From the NCBI RefSeq assembly GCF_000878135.1, contig NZ_JXQZ01000025.1, positions 1 to 36,276 of the forward strand: DNA of 36,276 bases. The letters are read 5' to 3'. Each line of letters opens with the position of its first letter. The stretch's first letter is position 1. Shown piece after piece: positions 20,701-28,378 of this stretch. Below the pieces are notes generated by a model. That model ran no database searches, was not told the origin of the DNA, and was given only the letters and a program-made list of their open reading frames with translations. The translations under genes and the position numbers were made by a program. The stretch is from Frigoribacterium sp. MEB024. Its GTDB lineage: Bacteria > Actinomycetota > Actinomycetes > Actinomycetales > Microbacteriaceae.

Positions 20701-23541
20701 GACTCCGACCCCGACGGAGGCACGTTGTCCGTCGACGCGGTCGAGCCGAACGGCGACGGCGTCGTCGCCAAGGTCGTCTCGGGGACGATGGTGTCGGTGA
20801 CGCCCCCCGAGACACCGGGCACGTACGGCCTCGTCTACACCGTGTCGAACGAACGCGGTGGTCAGAGCTCGACCTTCGTCACCGTGACGGTCGACCCGGA
20901 TGCGCCGCTGAACTACCCTCTCGCCGACGACACGGTGCTCGGACTCAGCGACATCGCCGGTCGGCAGACCGTGACGGTCAACCCGCTGACGAACGTGTTC
21001 TTCTCCGACGGCAGCACGTCCCAGCTCGACCTCGGACTGGCTCCGGGCTTCGGCTCGACCGCCGAGGTGACGCCGAACTCGCGCGTGACCGTCCGCATCA
21101 CCGACTCGAGCCAGATCGTCCCGTTCTCCGTCTCGAGGAAGGACGACCCGGGCATCCGCGCCTACGCGTTCATCGTCGTGCCCGGGTTCGACGACGCCCT
21201 TCCCCAGGTCGACCGGACCGTCCGTCCGATCACGGTCGAGAGCGAGAAGGCCGTCACCATCGACCTCGACCGATACGTCATCTCGGCCGGTACCAACGGC
21301 GTCCGACTGACCGACCCCGGAACGGTCCGGGCGACGAACTCGAACGGTGACGATCTCGTCGTCGACGACACGACCCTCCGCTTCACGTCGGCCGACCTGT
21401 TCTCGGGCACGGCCTCGATCTCGTTCCAGGTGACCGACGGCCGCTCGGCCGACGACCCGGACGGACGGACGGCGTCGCTCGTGCTGCCCATCACGGTGAC
21501 GTCGCGAGAGAACCAACCGCCCGTCTTCAACGGCGCCTCGGTCGACCTCGAACCGGGCCAGTCCCGCACACTCGACCTCGCCAGGCTCACCACGTATCCG
21601 TATCCGGACGACGTCGACGAGCTCAGCTACTCCATCGAGCAGAGCGGTGCGGCGGGCTTCGGCTACGACCTGTCGGGGTCCAAGCTCACGGTGTCGGCGG
21701 ATGCGGGGGCCGCCAAGGGGACGAGCAGGTCGCTGCCCGTCGCCGTCAGCGACGCACTCAATCCGGGCCGGAGCGGTGCCGTCACCCTGTCCGTGGTGGG
21801 ATCGACCCGACCCCTCGCCCAACCGGCGGCCGACCGTGCCGTCGTCAAGCGCGGGGCGTCGACCACGGTCGACGTGCTGCAGAACGACCAGGCCACGAAC
21901 CCCTTCCCCGGCCAGGCGCTCCGGGTGGTGGCCATCAGGGGGCTGAACGGGTCGTCCGTCCCGGCCGGTGTCTCCATCACGCCGAGTGGTGACAACCGCA
22001 GTCTCGCCGTCTCGGTCGCGGCCTCCGCAGCCCCGGGCGACACGAACCTCCAGTACCAGGTGGCCGACGTCACGAACGACCCCGACCGCTACGTCTGGGG
22101 CACCGTCACCATCAGCGTGCAGGACGTTCCGAACGCCCCCAACGCACCGGTCCGATCGGGCACCTTCACGGGGGGACAGCTCACCCTCAGCTACACGGCA
22201 CCCGCGGCCAACAACTCGCCCCTGACCGGCTACCGTCTGACCGGCACCGGCTCGGCCGGCGGTTCGTACTCCAGGGATTGCGGACTGGCCACCGTGTGCA
22301 CCCTGACCGACCTCGACCCCGAGCAGACGTTCCGGTTCTCCGTGACCGCGGTCAACGGCATCGGCGAGTCGGCGGCCAGCGCTTCGAGCGCCCCGTACAG
22401 CGCCGACTACGTTCCCGCGGCACCGACCGGGGTGAGGGTCGTGCCGACCAGCACCGCCGGTGAGCTCCAGATCTCCTGGAACGCCGTTCCCAAGCCGAGC
22501 CCCGGCACCGCAGTCGTGGGCTACACGGTGGAGGGCACAGGCCAGAACGCACCGGCACGACGTGACACGACGTCGACGTCGACGGTCGTCGGCGGGCTCG
22601 TCCCCGGGCAGCCTTACACCTTCCGAGTCTTCGCCCGGAACGCCGCCCAGGTCACCAGTGACACCGACTGGGCGCGGAGCGACGCCGCGCAGGCCTCCGC
22701 TTTCGGTCCTCCCGGTCAGACGGCCCCGAACGCCGTGGTGCAGGCCGACGGTTCGATCAGGGTCTCGTGGTCGGATGCGTCGCCGGCCGGTTCCGCTCCC
22801 GTCACCTATTCCCTGTGGCGAAGCGAGGGCAACGTCGGGGGTACGGATTGTTCCCCGTCGCGGTCGCGACTCTCCTCGAACGCGTCCAGCCCCTCGGACG
22901 ACAAGACGGCCGAGAACGGCAAGCGCTACACCTACTTCGTCTACGCGGACAACTCCGTCTTCTGCTCCGCCTCGGCGACGTCCGTCTCGAGCCTGCCCGG
23001 GAGGGCGCGCGGAACGGTCACCGTCGCGAACAGCGGACAGGACCGGTTCGACGTTCGGGTGACGGATCTCTCCGTCGAGGGTGACGCCGACGGTGTATTC
23101 TTCCAGGCGAAGTTCGGGGACAAGGACTGGGTGACCCCCTCGGCGGACGGTTACGTGACGTCACTCGCCGACTCGTCCGTCTACGGGCGCAACGCGTCGG
23201 TCGTCATCCGAGCCTGCCGAGCGACGAGTTGTTCCAACCAGAACTCGGAGGCGAGCGCCGGCGTCACCCCGCTCCAGACCGTCGGGGAGATCACCTCGTG
23301 CCAGCCCGCGGGAAGGCTGACCACCAACGATCCTCGAAACGCCGGCGGCAACACCTCCACCACGTTCGAGATCCAGTACAACGTGCCGATCCTCGGCATC
23401 ACCAGTTGGCGGAACGCTTCGTCCGACGATCCGACGGCCGTGCCCGCCGACGCCGAGCAGGTCCGGATCAAAGCGACGGTCGTCCCGGCGAGCGGCGATC
23501 CGCAGACTGCCTCGGGCTGGGTCACGGCAAACTGTGGCTGA
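17725..23541 (+). CDS. Giant membrane-anchored Ig-like/FN3 surface protein
   Basis: A 1938-residue protein. After a short Arg-containing cytoplasmic start comes one membrane helix (about 13-34) with no cleavage site evident. Residues ~40-365 look like a beta-propeller (recurrent DxxTGxVxVVD-like strands). A Glu/Gln/Asp-rich linker (~366-391) follows, then about eleven Ig-like modules of ~95-100 residues (392-1467), several with Big/cadherin-like PIAxDDxxxVRxG and DPDGD-type calcium-binding loops (DPNGDPL, DPDGDAF, DPDGDSV). Three FN3 modules (~1468-1760) and a Cys-containing C-terminal region (six Cys, ending in NCG) complete it. Probably a long extracellular stalk or adhesin-like sensor. It overlaps the kinase stop by one base, suggesting coupled synthesis. 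It lacks an LPXTG sorting signal. The ligand is unknown. Confidence 0.9.
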   Translation: MGRLLDWAARRRSAVVTGVGVVAVTTLVTTIAVASNGYEAQRVDLSDGTVWVANGERSAIGRANTGVLQLNSAVRGTGADLSVAQRGQDVLLVDRSNATVGVVDTATAEVTESVPLPPESPDVSIAGDRALVVSQGTGEVWSQPLSDLSSFSTEVDPDLSLGKGLVTSVTADGTVAAYSTDTGRVSLFDGTVSPDVTETHDVPASSSAGYQVASVGSHWAVLDAVTGALVVDGRQVDLSDRASGGLALQAGSDTGDAVLVATSTGLLSVAIDSSRVTEVVGGREGEPARPVVVGDCRFAAWAGGSAWSDCASARGGVLDLDQVAGGADLVFDVNARRVVLNDPATGRSWAVQRSGQLIDNWSDLFQEDRDQEEQQENDDEQPPELDLDQKPPVAVDDAFGARPGRATTVPVLLNDYDPNGDPLVVDDVSPLDDSVGRLDLVNDRQQVLLTLTDSASGAFTFDYTISDGRGGQASATVTVTVRQPSENSPPQQARRTTASVSSSGRVTTSVLGDWVDPDGDAFYLTSAGGVAGVSYKPSGDVVYQDAGAGDTTVDVPLTVSDGRDEGRGTLSIDVMGAGQVPLEALPFSQQAYAGQQLTVRPLTYARGGTGTIKLNSVPAKDDVTVTPNYEQGTFRFLSDTPGTHLLEYTVTDGDQTATGTVRVDVQSPPDAGTPPITTPKTIFVETLGTQTLDVVATDRDPANNVLMLTATDAVPASSGVRVETLDQRYARITLAAPLDDGPVTFGYTVSNGLASATGTVTVVEIPRRAITQPPIATDDQVTVRVGDSIDIDVLANDEQPDGDELTLVPRLESDVPAGSGLLFASGNRLRYLAPSTPGNVTATYTVEGPDGQRASAQVAIAVREVDAGSNAAPAPQSVTARVVAGETVRVGVPLDGIDPDGDSVQLLGVGTNPEKGSVATVGTDYVEYQANASSAGTDSFTYTVVDGLGARATGTVRVGISTRADGSRNPIAVADAVTMRPGGSITVRVLDNDSDPDGGTLSVDAVEPNGDGVVAKVVSGTMVSVTPPETPGTYGLVYTVSNERGGQSSTFVTVTVDPDAPLNYPLADDTVLGLSDIAGRQTVTVNPLTNVFFSDGSTSQLDLGLAPGFGSTAEVTPNSRVTVRITDSSQIVPFSVSRKDDPGIRAYAFIVVPGFDDALPQVDRTVRPITVESEKAVTIDLDRYVISAGTNGVRLTDPGTVRATNSNGDDLVVDDTTLRFTSADLFSGTASISFQVTDGRSADDPDGRTASLVLPITVTSRENQPPVFNGASVDLEPGQSRTLDLARLTTYPYPDDVDELSYSIEQSGAAGFGYDLSGSKLTVSADAGAAKGTSRSLPVAVSDALNPGRSGAVTLSVVGSTRPLAQPAADRAVVKRGASTTVDVLQNDQATNPFPGQALRVVAIRGLNGSSVPAGVSITPSGDNRSLAVSVAASAAPGDTNLQYQVADVTNDPDRYVWGTVTISVQDVPNAPNAPVRSGTFTGGQLTLSYTAPAANNSPLTGYRLTGTGSAGGSYSRDCGLATVCTLTDLDPEQTFRFSVTAVNGIGESAASASSAPYSADYVPAAPTGVRVVPTSTAGELQISWNAVPKPSPGTAVVGYTVEGTGQNAPARRDTTSTSTVVGGLVPGQPYTFRVFARNAAQVTSDTDWARSDAAQASAFGPPGQTAPNAVVQADGSIRVSWSDASPAGSAPVTYSLWRSEGNVGGTDCSPSRSRLSSNASSPSDDKTAENGKRYTYFVYADNSVFCSASATSVSSLPGRARGTVTVANSGQDRFDVRVTDLSVEGDADGVFFQAKFGDKDWVTPSADGYVTSLADSSVYGRNASVVIRACRATSCSNQNSEASAGVTPLQTVGEITSCQPAGRLTTNDPRNAGGNTSTTFEIQYNVPILGITSWRNASSDDPTAVPADAEQVRIKATVVPASGDPQTASGWVTANCG

Positions 23542-23577
23542 CGCCGCGACTCCCTCCCTCGAGAAAGACACGACACG

Positions 23578-24549
23578 ATGAGCATGACCCCCGAGCAGGC
23601 GACCTGGTTCTCCGACATCTTCGGGCGCCTGGTGGCCAACGTCGACCAGGTGCTCCTGGGCAAGACCTTCGTCGTGCGACTGTCGTTCACGGCTCTGCTG
23701 AGTGAGGGGCACCTGCTGCTCGAGGACTTCCCGGGGACCGGCAAGACCTCGCTCGCCCGCGCGATCGCCCAGAGCGTCCAGGGCACGAGCAACCGGGTCC
23801 AGTTCACGCCCGACCTCCTCCCCGGCGACATCACCGGCGTCAGCATCTACGACCAGAAGGCCGGTGAGTTCGAGTTCCACCGTGGGCCGATCTTCTCCAA
23901 CATCGTGCTCGCCGACGAGATCAACCGGGCCAGCCCCAAGACGCAGTCCGCACTGCTCGAGGTCATGGAGGAGAGCCGTGTGACGGTCGACGGCGTCAGC
24001 CACCCCGTGGGGTCGCCGTTCATGGTGATCGCCACGCAGAACCCGGTCGAACAGGCCGGCACCTACCGTCTTCCCGAGGCCCAGCTCGACCGGTTCATCA
24101 TGAAGACCTCGATCGGCTATCCCGACCACGCGGCCACCGTACGCATCCTCGAGGGCTCGGCCACGCGGGTCCACGAGGGCAGCCTCAACCCGATCGTCCA
24201 GGCGGGGGTCATCACCGAGATGGCCCAGCTCGCCCGAACGGTGCACGTCGAGCCCACCATCAGCGACTACGTCGCCCGACTCGTCGACGGCACGCGCACC
24301 GCCCAAGAGGTCCGCCTCGGCGTGAGCGTGCGCGGTGCGCTGGCCCTCGTCCGCTCGGCCAAGACCTACGCGGCGTCCCTCGGCCGCCACTACGTGATCC
24401 CGGACGACGTCAAGTCGCTCGCCGAGCCCGTGCTCGCCCACCGGCTCGTGCTCGACCCCGAAGCGGAGTTCGACGGCGTCACGCCGTCCAGCGTCGTCAG
24501 CCAGCTGCTCATCGAGACGGCGCCGCCCGCCGAACGGGTAGCCGTGTGA
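23578..24549 (+). CDS. MoxR-family AAA+ ATPase
   Basis: A 323-residue cytoplasmic AAA+ ATPase of the MoxR type; these act as chaperones or activators, often with DUF58/VWA proteins. Walker A is FPGTGKT (51-57), Walker B is IVLADEINRA (D113, E114), and sensor 1 is ATQNP (N155). TYRLPEAQLDRF is typical of MoxR. The C-terminal helical lid is intact. It starts at ATG 23578 (alternative in-frame ATG 23584) 36 bases after the giant gene. The stop overlaps the DUF58 GTG (GTGA), the usual MoxR-DUF58 coupling. Confidence 0.95.
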   Translation: MSMTPEQATWFSDIFGRLVANVDQVLLGKTFVVRLSFTALLSEGHLLLEDFPGTGKTSLARAIAQSVQGTSNRVQFTPDLLPGDITGVSIYDQKAGEFEFHRGPIFSNIVLADEINRASPKTQSALLEVMEESRVTVDGVSHPVGSPFMVIATQNPVEQAGTYRLPEAQLDRFIMKTSIGYPDHAATVRILEGSATRVHEGSLNPIVQAGVITEMAQLARTVHVEPTISDYVARLVDGTRTAQEVRLGVSVRGALALVRSAKTYAASLGRHYVIPDDVKSLAEPVLAHRLVLDPEAEFDGVTPSSVVSQLLIETAPPAERVAV

Positions 24550-26009
24550 GCGAGCGTCCCCGAGGCACCGACCGGGCTGCCCGGCCCGTGCCCGGGTCGA
24601 CCGCGGACGGCTCCCGCGCCGGTCGCACGCGACCGCGGGGCGGCACCCGTGGTGTCGACCAACGCTTCGACTCCGCGTTCTCGACGGGGACGCAGGGGCT
24701 GACGAACGCCCGGACACGGATCGTCGGCGACCGCACCGGCATCGGAGCGGACCTCCTCGTCCTGCTCGTCAGGACGACCCGTGAAGCTCGCCGGGGCGTC
24801 CGCGGGGCCTTCACCAGCGCCTCCTCGGTCGTCACGCCCTTCGGGTGGTCGATGCTCGTCGCCGCACCGGTGGCGCTGCTCGTCGGCTACCTGCTCGGCT
24901 GGACCGAGTTCGTGGTGGTCGGTTTCGCCGCGATCTTCCTGCTGCTCGTCGCGGGGCTGGCGCTGATCGGCCGGAACTCCGTCCGCATCACCCTCGAGAT
25001 CCCGCACGAACGGGTGGCCGTCGGCGCAGAGGCCGCCGGCACCGTGCGGGTGCGGAACGCGAGCGCCCGCCGAATCCTCGGCGTGTCCGTCGAGGTCCCC
25101 GTCGGCCGGGGGCTCGCCGAGATCGACCTGCCGAGCCTGCGGTCGGGCGACGAGGTCACCGAGTCGTTCGACCTGCCCACCACGCGGCGGGGCGTCGTCG
25201 CCGTCGGACCGGTCAGCACCGTCCGCGGCGATCCGGTCGGCCTGGCCCGACGCGAGATCGAGTGGACCGGCGTCACCGAGGTGTTCGTCCATCCCCGCAC
25301 CATCGGCATCCCGAGCACGAGCACGGGTCTCATCCGCGACCTCGAGGGAAACCCGACGCGCGACCTCTCGCCCAGCGACATCTCGTTCCACGCCCTGCGC
25401 GAGTACCAACCCGGTGACGAACGACGGAACATCCACTGGAAGTCGACCGCCAAGACCGGCACCTACATGGTGCGGCAGTTCGAGGAGAGCCGTCGCAGCC
25501 ACCTCGTCATCGCCCTGAGCCTGGCGGCCGGCGACTTCGCGAACGAGGACGAGTTCGAGCTCGCCGTCAGCGTCGCGGGCTCCCTCGGGGCCCGCGCGAT
25601 CCGAGACGCCCGGGAGGTCAGCGTCGTCGTCGGCGAGACCACCCCCGAGTTCGCCAAGCGCAAGAACCTCGAGATCCGCTCGCTGAGCACGCTGACGCGC
25701 AACCGGTTGCTCGACGAGCTCGCGGTCGTCACCACGGCCGAATCCGCCCTCGCCATCGCCGACGTCTCGCGGGTCGCCGGCGACCAGGTCGTGGGGATCT
25801 CGGTGGCGTTCCTCGTCGTCGGGTCCACGACGACCGTCACCGAGATGCGCGCTGCCGCCATGCAGTTCCCGCTCGGGGTCGAAGCGGTCGCGATCGTGTG
25901 CGACCCCGAGACGGTCCCCGGCATGAGGCGCATCGCCGATCTCACCGTGCTGACCATCGGCTTCCTCGAGGACCTGCAGAAGTCGCTCGCCCGGACGGCG
26001 AGCGCATGA
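24546..26009 (+). CDS. DUF58 membrane protein
   Basis: A 487-residue protein with a disordered, basic ~90-residue N-terminus, two membrane helices (about 97-117 and 121-141) and a C-terminal DUF58 domain of the VWA-like class. The diagnostic stretch is SFHALREYQPGDERRNIHWK (about 279-298) followed by STAKTG. The family normally partners MoxR ATPases, and in many bacteria a transglutaminase-like membrane protein as well, exactly as here. The GTG start overlaps the MoxR stop. The stop overlaps the next ATG (ATGA). The biochemical role is not established. Confidence 0.93.
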   Translation: MSERPRGTDRAARPVPGSTADGSRAGRTRPRGGTRGVDQRFDSAFSTGTQGLTNARTRIVGDRTGIGADLLVLLVRTTREARRGVRGAFTSASSVVTPFGWSMLVAAPVALLVGYLLGWTEFVVVGFAAIFLLLVAGLALIGRNSVRITLEIPHERVAVGAEAAGTVRVRNASARRILGVSVEVPVGRGLAEIDLPSLRSGDEVTESFDLPTTRRGVVAVGPVSTVRGDPVGLARREIEWTGVTEVFVHPRTIGIPSTSTGLIRDLEGNPTRDLSPSDISFHALREYQPGDERRNIHWKSTAKTGTYMVRQFEESRRSHLVIALSLAAGDFANEDEFELAVSVAGSLGARAIRDAREVSVVVGETTPEFAKRKNLEIRSLSTLTRNRLLDELAVVTTAESALAIADVSRVAGDQVVGISVAFLVVGSTTTVTEMRAAAMQFPLGVEAVAIVCDPETVPGMRRIADLTVLTIGFLEDLQKSLARTASA

Positions 26010-28378
26010 CCGCCGTCGACGAGGTCCGGACGCCGGTGGGGCCGGTGACACCTCCTCCCCGCGTCCGGTCACGCACCCGGCCGTCGCGACTGCGGGCGCC
26101 GTTCGTCTCCTCCGTCGTGGCGTTGTTCGCGGCTTCGCTCGGCACCGCGACCGCGACGTTCTGGCCGGTGTACGAAAGTGCCGCCTTCGTGGTGCTCGTC
26201 CTCGTCGCCTTCGCCGTCGGTGTGGTCATCGCGCTCGGCTCGGCCGTCCTCCGGCTGTCGAGCGTGTGGGTGTTCGTCGCCACGGTCGTGGCGTATCTGC
26301 TGCTCGGAGTGCCGCTGGCCGTGCCGTCTCAGGCCCTCGTCGGCGTGCTGCCCACGGGCAGGGGCCTCCTGACGCTGGTCTCGGCGACGGCTCTCGGCTG
26401 GAAACAGCTCGTGACCATCGCCCTGCCGGTGGGCAGCTACGAGGCCTTGCTGGTCCCGGTCTTCGCGCTGGTCCTCGTCGGCACGGTCGTCGGGATCTCC
26501 GTCGCCCTCCGCAGCCGACGCGGAGAAGTCGCCGTCGTCGTCCCGGTCGTCGTGTGGATCACGGCGATCGTGCTCGGTCCGGGCGACCCCTGGTGGCCCC
26601 GCGCCACCGGACTCGCCGTGCTCGTGACGGTGGTCGCCTGGGTGGTCTGGTGGCGCCTCCGTCGGCGTCGCGTCGCGCTCGACGCCCTCTCCGCCCGCGC
26701 CGCCCCGAGATCGGCCGGGCACCGCCCGGTGGCGGTCCGGGCCGTGGTCGGCACGCTCGTCACGCTGGTCGTCGCCGCCACGGCCGGCACGGTCGCCGTT
26801 TCGGCGATCCCGCCGGCCACGTCGCGAACGGTGGCCCGCACGGTCGTCGAGCAACCGTTCGACCCGCGCGACCACGTCAGCCCGCTCAGCGGCTTCCGGG
26901 CCTACGAACAGGAGCCGATGGTCGACCAGACGCTCCTCACGGTCTCAGGCCTCCGTGACGGACAACGACTGCGTGTCGCCACGCTCGACACCTACGACGG
27001 TGTCGTCTACAGCGTCGGCAGCGGGGAGGTCGACAGCGCCTCCGGGTTCTTCACGCGGGTGCCGTCCGAGGTCGACCAATCCGAGGTCGACGGAGACGCG
27101 ACCTCGGTGGACGTCACGGTCGGTGCCTACGACGACCTCTGGCTCCCCACCGTCGGCCGGCTCGAGTCCGTCTCGTTCGACGGAGCCACGGCGGACGCCC
27201 GGCGGGACGCGTTCTTCTACAACGACGTCACGGGAACCGCGGCCGTCCTCGGCGGAATCCGGCAGGGCGACTCGTACCGGCTGGACGCGGTCGAGCCCCG
27301 GCAGCCCGGTGACGACGAACTCGACGCGCTCACGCCGGGTACGGCGACCGTGCCGACACCGCGGGACGTGCCCGACGAGCTGTCGTCCTCGCTCGAGGAG
27401 GACGTCGCCGGGGTCCAGGGGCCGGGGGCGCGCCTCCGAGCGGCGCTGGGTGCGCTGCGCGAGGACGGTTACGTGAGCCACGGGGTCACCGCCGACGAGC
27501 CCGTCAGCCGATCGGGGCACGGCGCGGACCGCATCGCCCAGCTCTTCACCGACCCCGTCATGATCGGCGACGCCGAGCAGTACGCGACGGCGGCCGCGTT
27601 GATGGCCGATCAGTTGGGGTTCCCCGCGAGGGTGGTCATGGGATTCGCGCCGGAGGCCGATGGTGGCAGTGTCGAGGTCACCGGCTCGAACGTGTCCGCC
27701 TGGATCGAGGTCGACACCGCCCAGTACGGCTGGGTGGCGCTCGATCCGAATCCGGCCGAGCGGCCGATCCCCGAGGACCAGGTGCAGGACCCCACGCAGA
27801 TCTCCCGTCCCGAGTCCGTCGTCCAGCCCCCGCCCCTTGACCCTCAGATGCGCGACGACCAGACCCCACCGCAGTCCGAGCAGGACGACCCCGAGGACCC
27901 TCCGGCCTGGTTGGCCGTCGTCCTGGCGATCGTCCGCGTCGTCGGCTGGAGCGCCCTCGTCGCCGGCCTGCTCGCGGCCCCGTTCGTGACGATCGTCGCC
28001 CTCAAGGCGCGTAGGCGACGCCGCCGCCGGACGGCGACGAGTCCTTCCGCCCGCATCAGCGGTGGCTGGCACGAATTCCAGGACGCCGTGGTCGACCACG
28101 GCATCCGCACCCCGCCGGCCGCGACGCGGAGCGAGGTCGCCGCCGTGGTCGGTGGTTCGCGCCCCGCGGTGCTGGCCCGAGTGGCGGACCGTGCGGTGTT
28201 CTCACCGAACCCGCCCGCCGAGTCCGACGCCGACCGCGTCTGGACGGCCGTCGCCGAGATGCGGCGGGCCCTCGGGGTGGGGCTCACGAGGCGGCAGCGT
28301 TTCGCCGCGGCGGTCTCGCTCCGATCCATGCGTGGTTACCATGGGCGCACCCCTCCCGAGCGACAGAGGAACGACTGA
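26006..28378 (+). CDS. Transglutaminase-like membrane protein, catalytic residues replaced
   Basis: A 790-residue protein with about seven N-terminal membrane helices (32-266), an outer segment (~270-630) with a transglutaminase-core-like domain, another helix (~633-662), an Arg-rich stop-transfer patch and a ~120-residue cytoplasmic tail. The fold signature is clear: MIGDAEQYATAAALMADQLG, then FPARVVMGF, SAWIEV and YGWVALDPNP. In active relatives these read GYCEQxAT and HAWxEV. Here the nucleophile Cys is A523 and the His is S564; only Asp (D580) remains. It is therefore predicted to be inactive as a peptidase or transglutaminase and may serve as a binding or scaffold domain. ATG 26006 overlaps the DUF58 stop. 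The stop overlaps the next ATG (TGATG). Confidence 0.9.
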   Translation: MTAVDEVRTPVGPVTPPPRVRSRTRPSRLRAPFVSSVVALFAASLGTATATFWPVYESAAFVVLVLVAFAVGVVIALGSAVLRLSSVWVFVATVVAYLLLGVPLAVPSQALVGVLPTGRGLLTLVSATALGWKQLVTIALPVGSYEALLVPVFALVLVGTVVGISVALRSRRGEVAVVVPVVVWITAIVLGPGDPWWPRATGLAVLVTVVAWVVWWRLRRRRVALDALSARAAPRSAGHRPVAVRAVVGTLVTLVVAATAGTVAVSAIPPATSRTVARTVVEQPFDPRDHVSPLSGFRAYEQEPMVDQTLLTVSGLRDGQRLRVATLDTYDGVVYSVGSGEVDSASGFFTRVPSEVDQSEVDGDATSVDVTVGAYDDLWLPTVGRLESVSFDGATADARRDAFFYNDVTGTAAVLGGIRQGDSYRLDAVEPRQPGDDELDALTPGTATVPTPRDVPDELSSSLEEDVAGVQGPGARLRAALGALREDGYVSHGVTADEPVSRSGHGADRIAQLFTDPVMIGDAEQYATAAALMADQLGFPARVVMGFAPEADGGSVEVTGSNVSAWIEVDTAQYGWVALDPNPAERPIPEDQVQDPTQISRPESVVQPPPLDPQMRDDQTPPQSEQDDPEDPPAWLAVVLAIVRVVGWSALVAGLLAAPFVTIVALKARRRRRRRTATSPSARISGGWHEFQDAVVDHGIRTPPAATRSEVAAVVGGSRPAVLARVADRAVFSPNPPAESDADRVWTAVAEMRRALGVGLTRRQRFAAAVSLRSMRGYHGRTPPERQRND

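Noticed and set aside
18301-21822. Minus-strand open frame of 1173 codons opposite the giant Ig-like gene
   Set aside because: Composition is Arg/Gly/Asp/Val-rich with no recognisable domain. It is the usual antisense shadow in GC-rich coding DNA, while the + strand frame has clear Ig-like and FN3 modules.
22941-24717. Small or long minus-strand frames opposite the giant gene end and MoxR
   Set aside because: No ribosome binding site or family motif; explained by codon-position GC bias.
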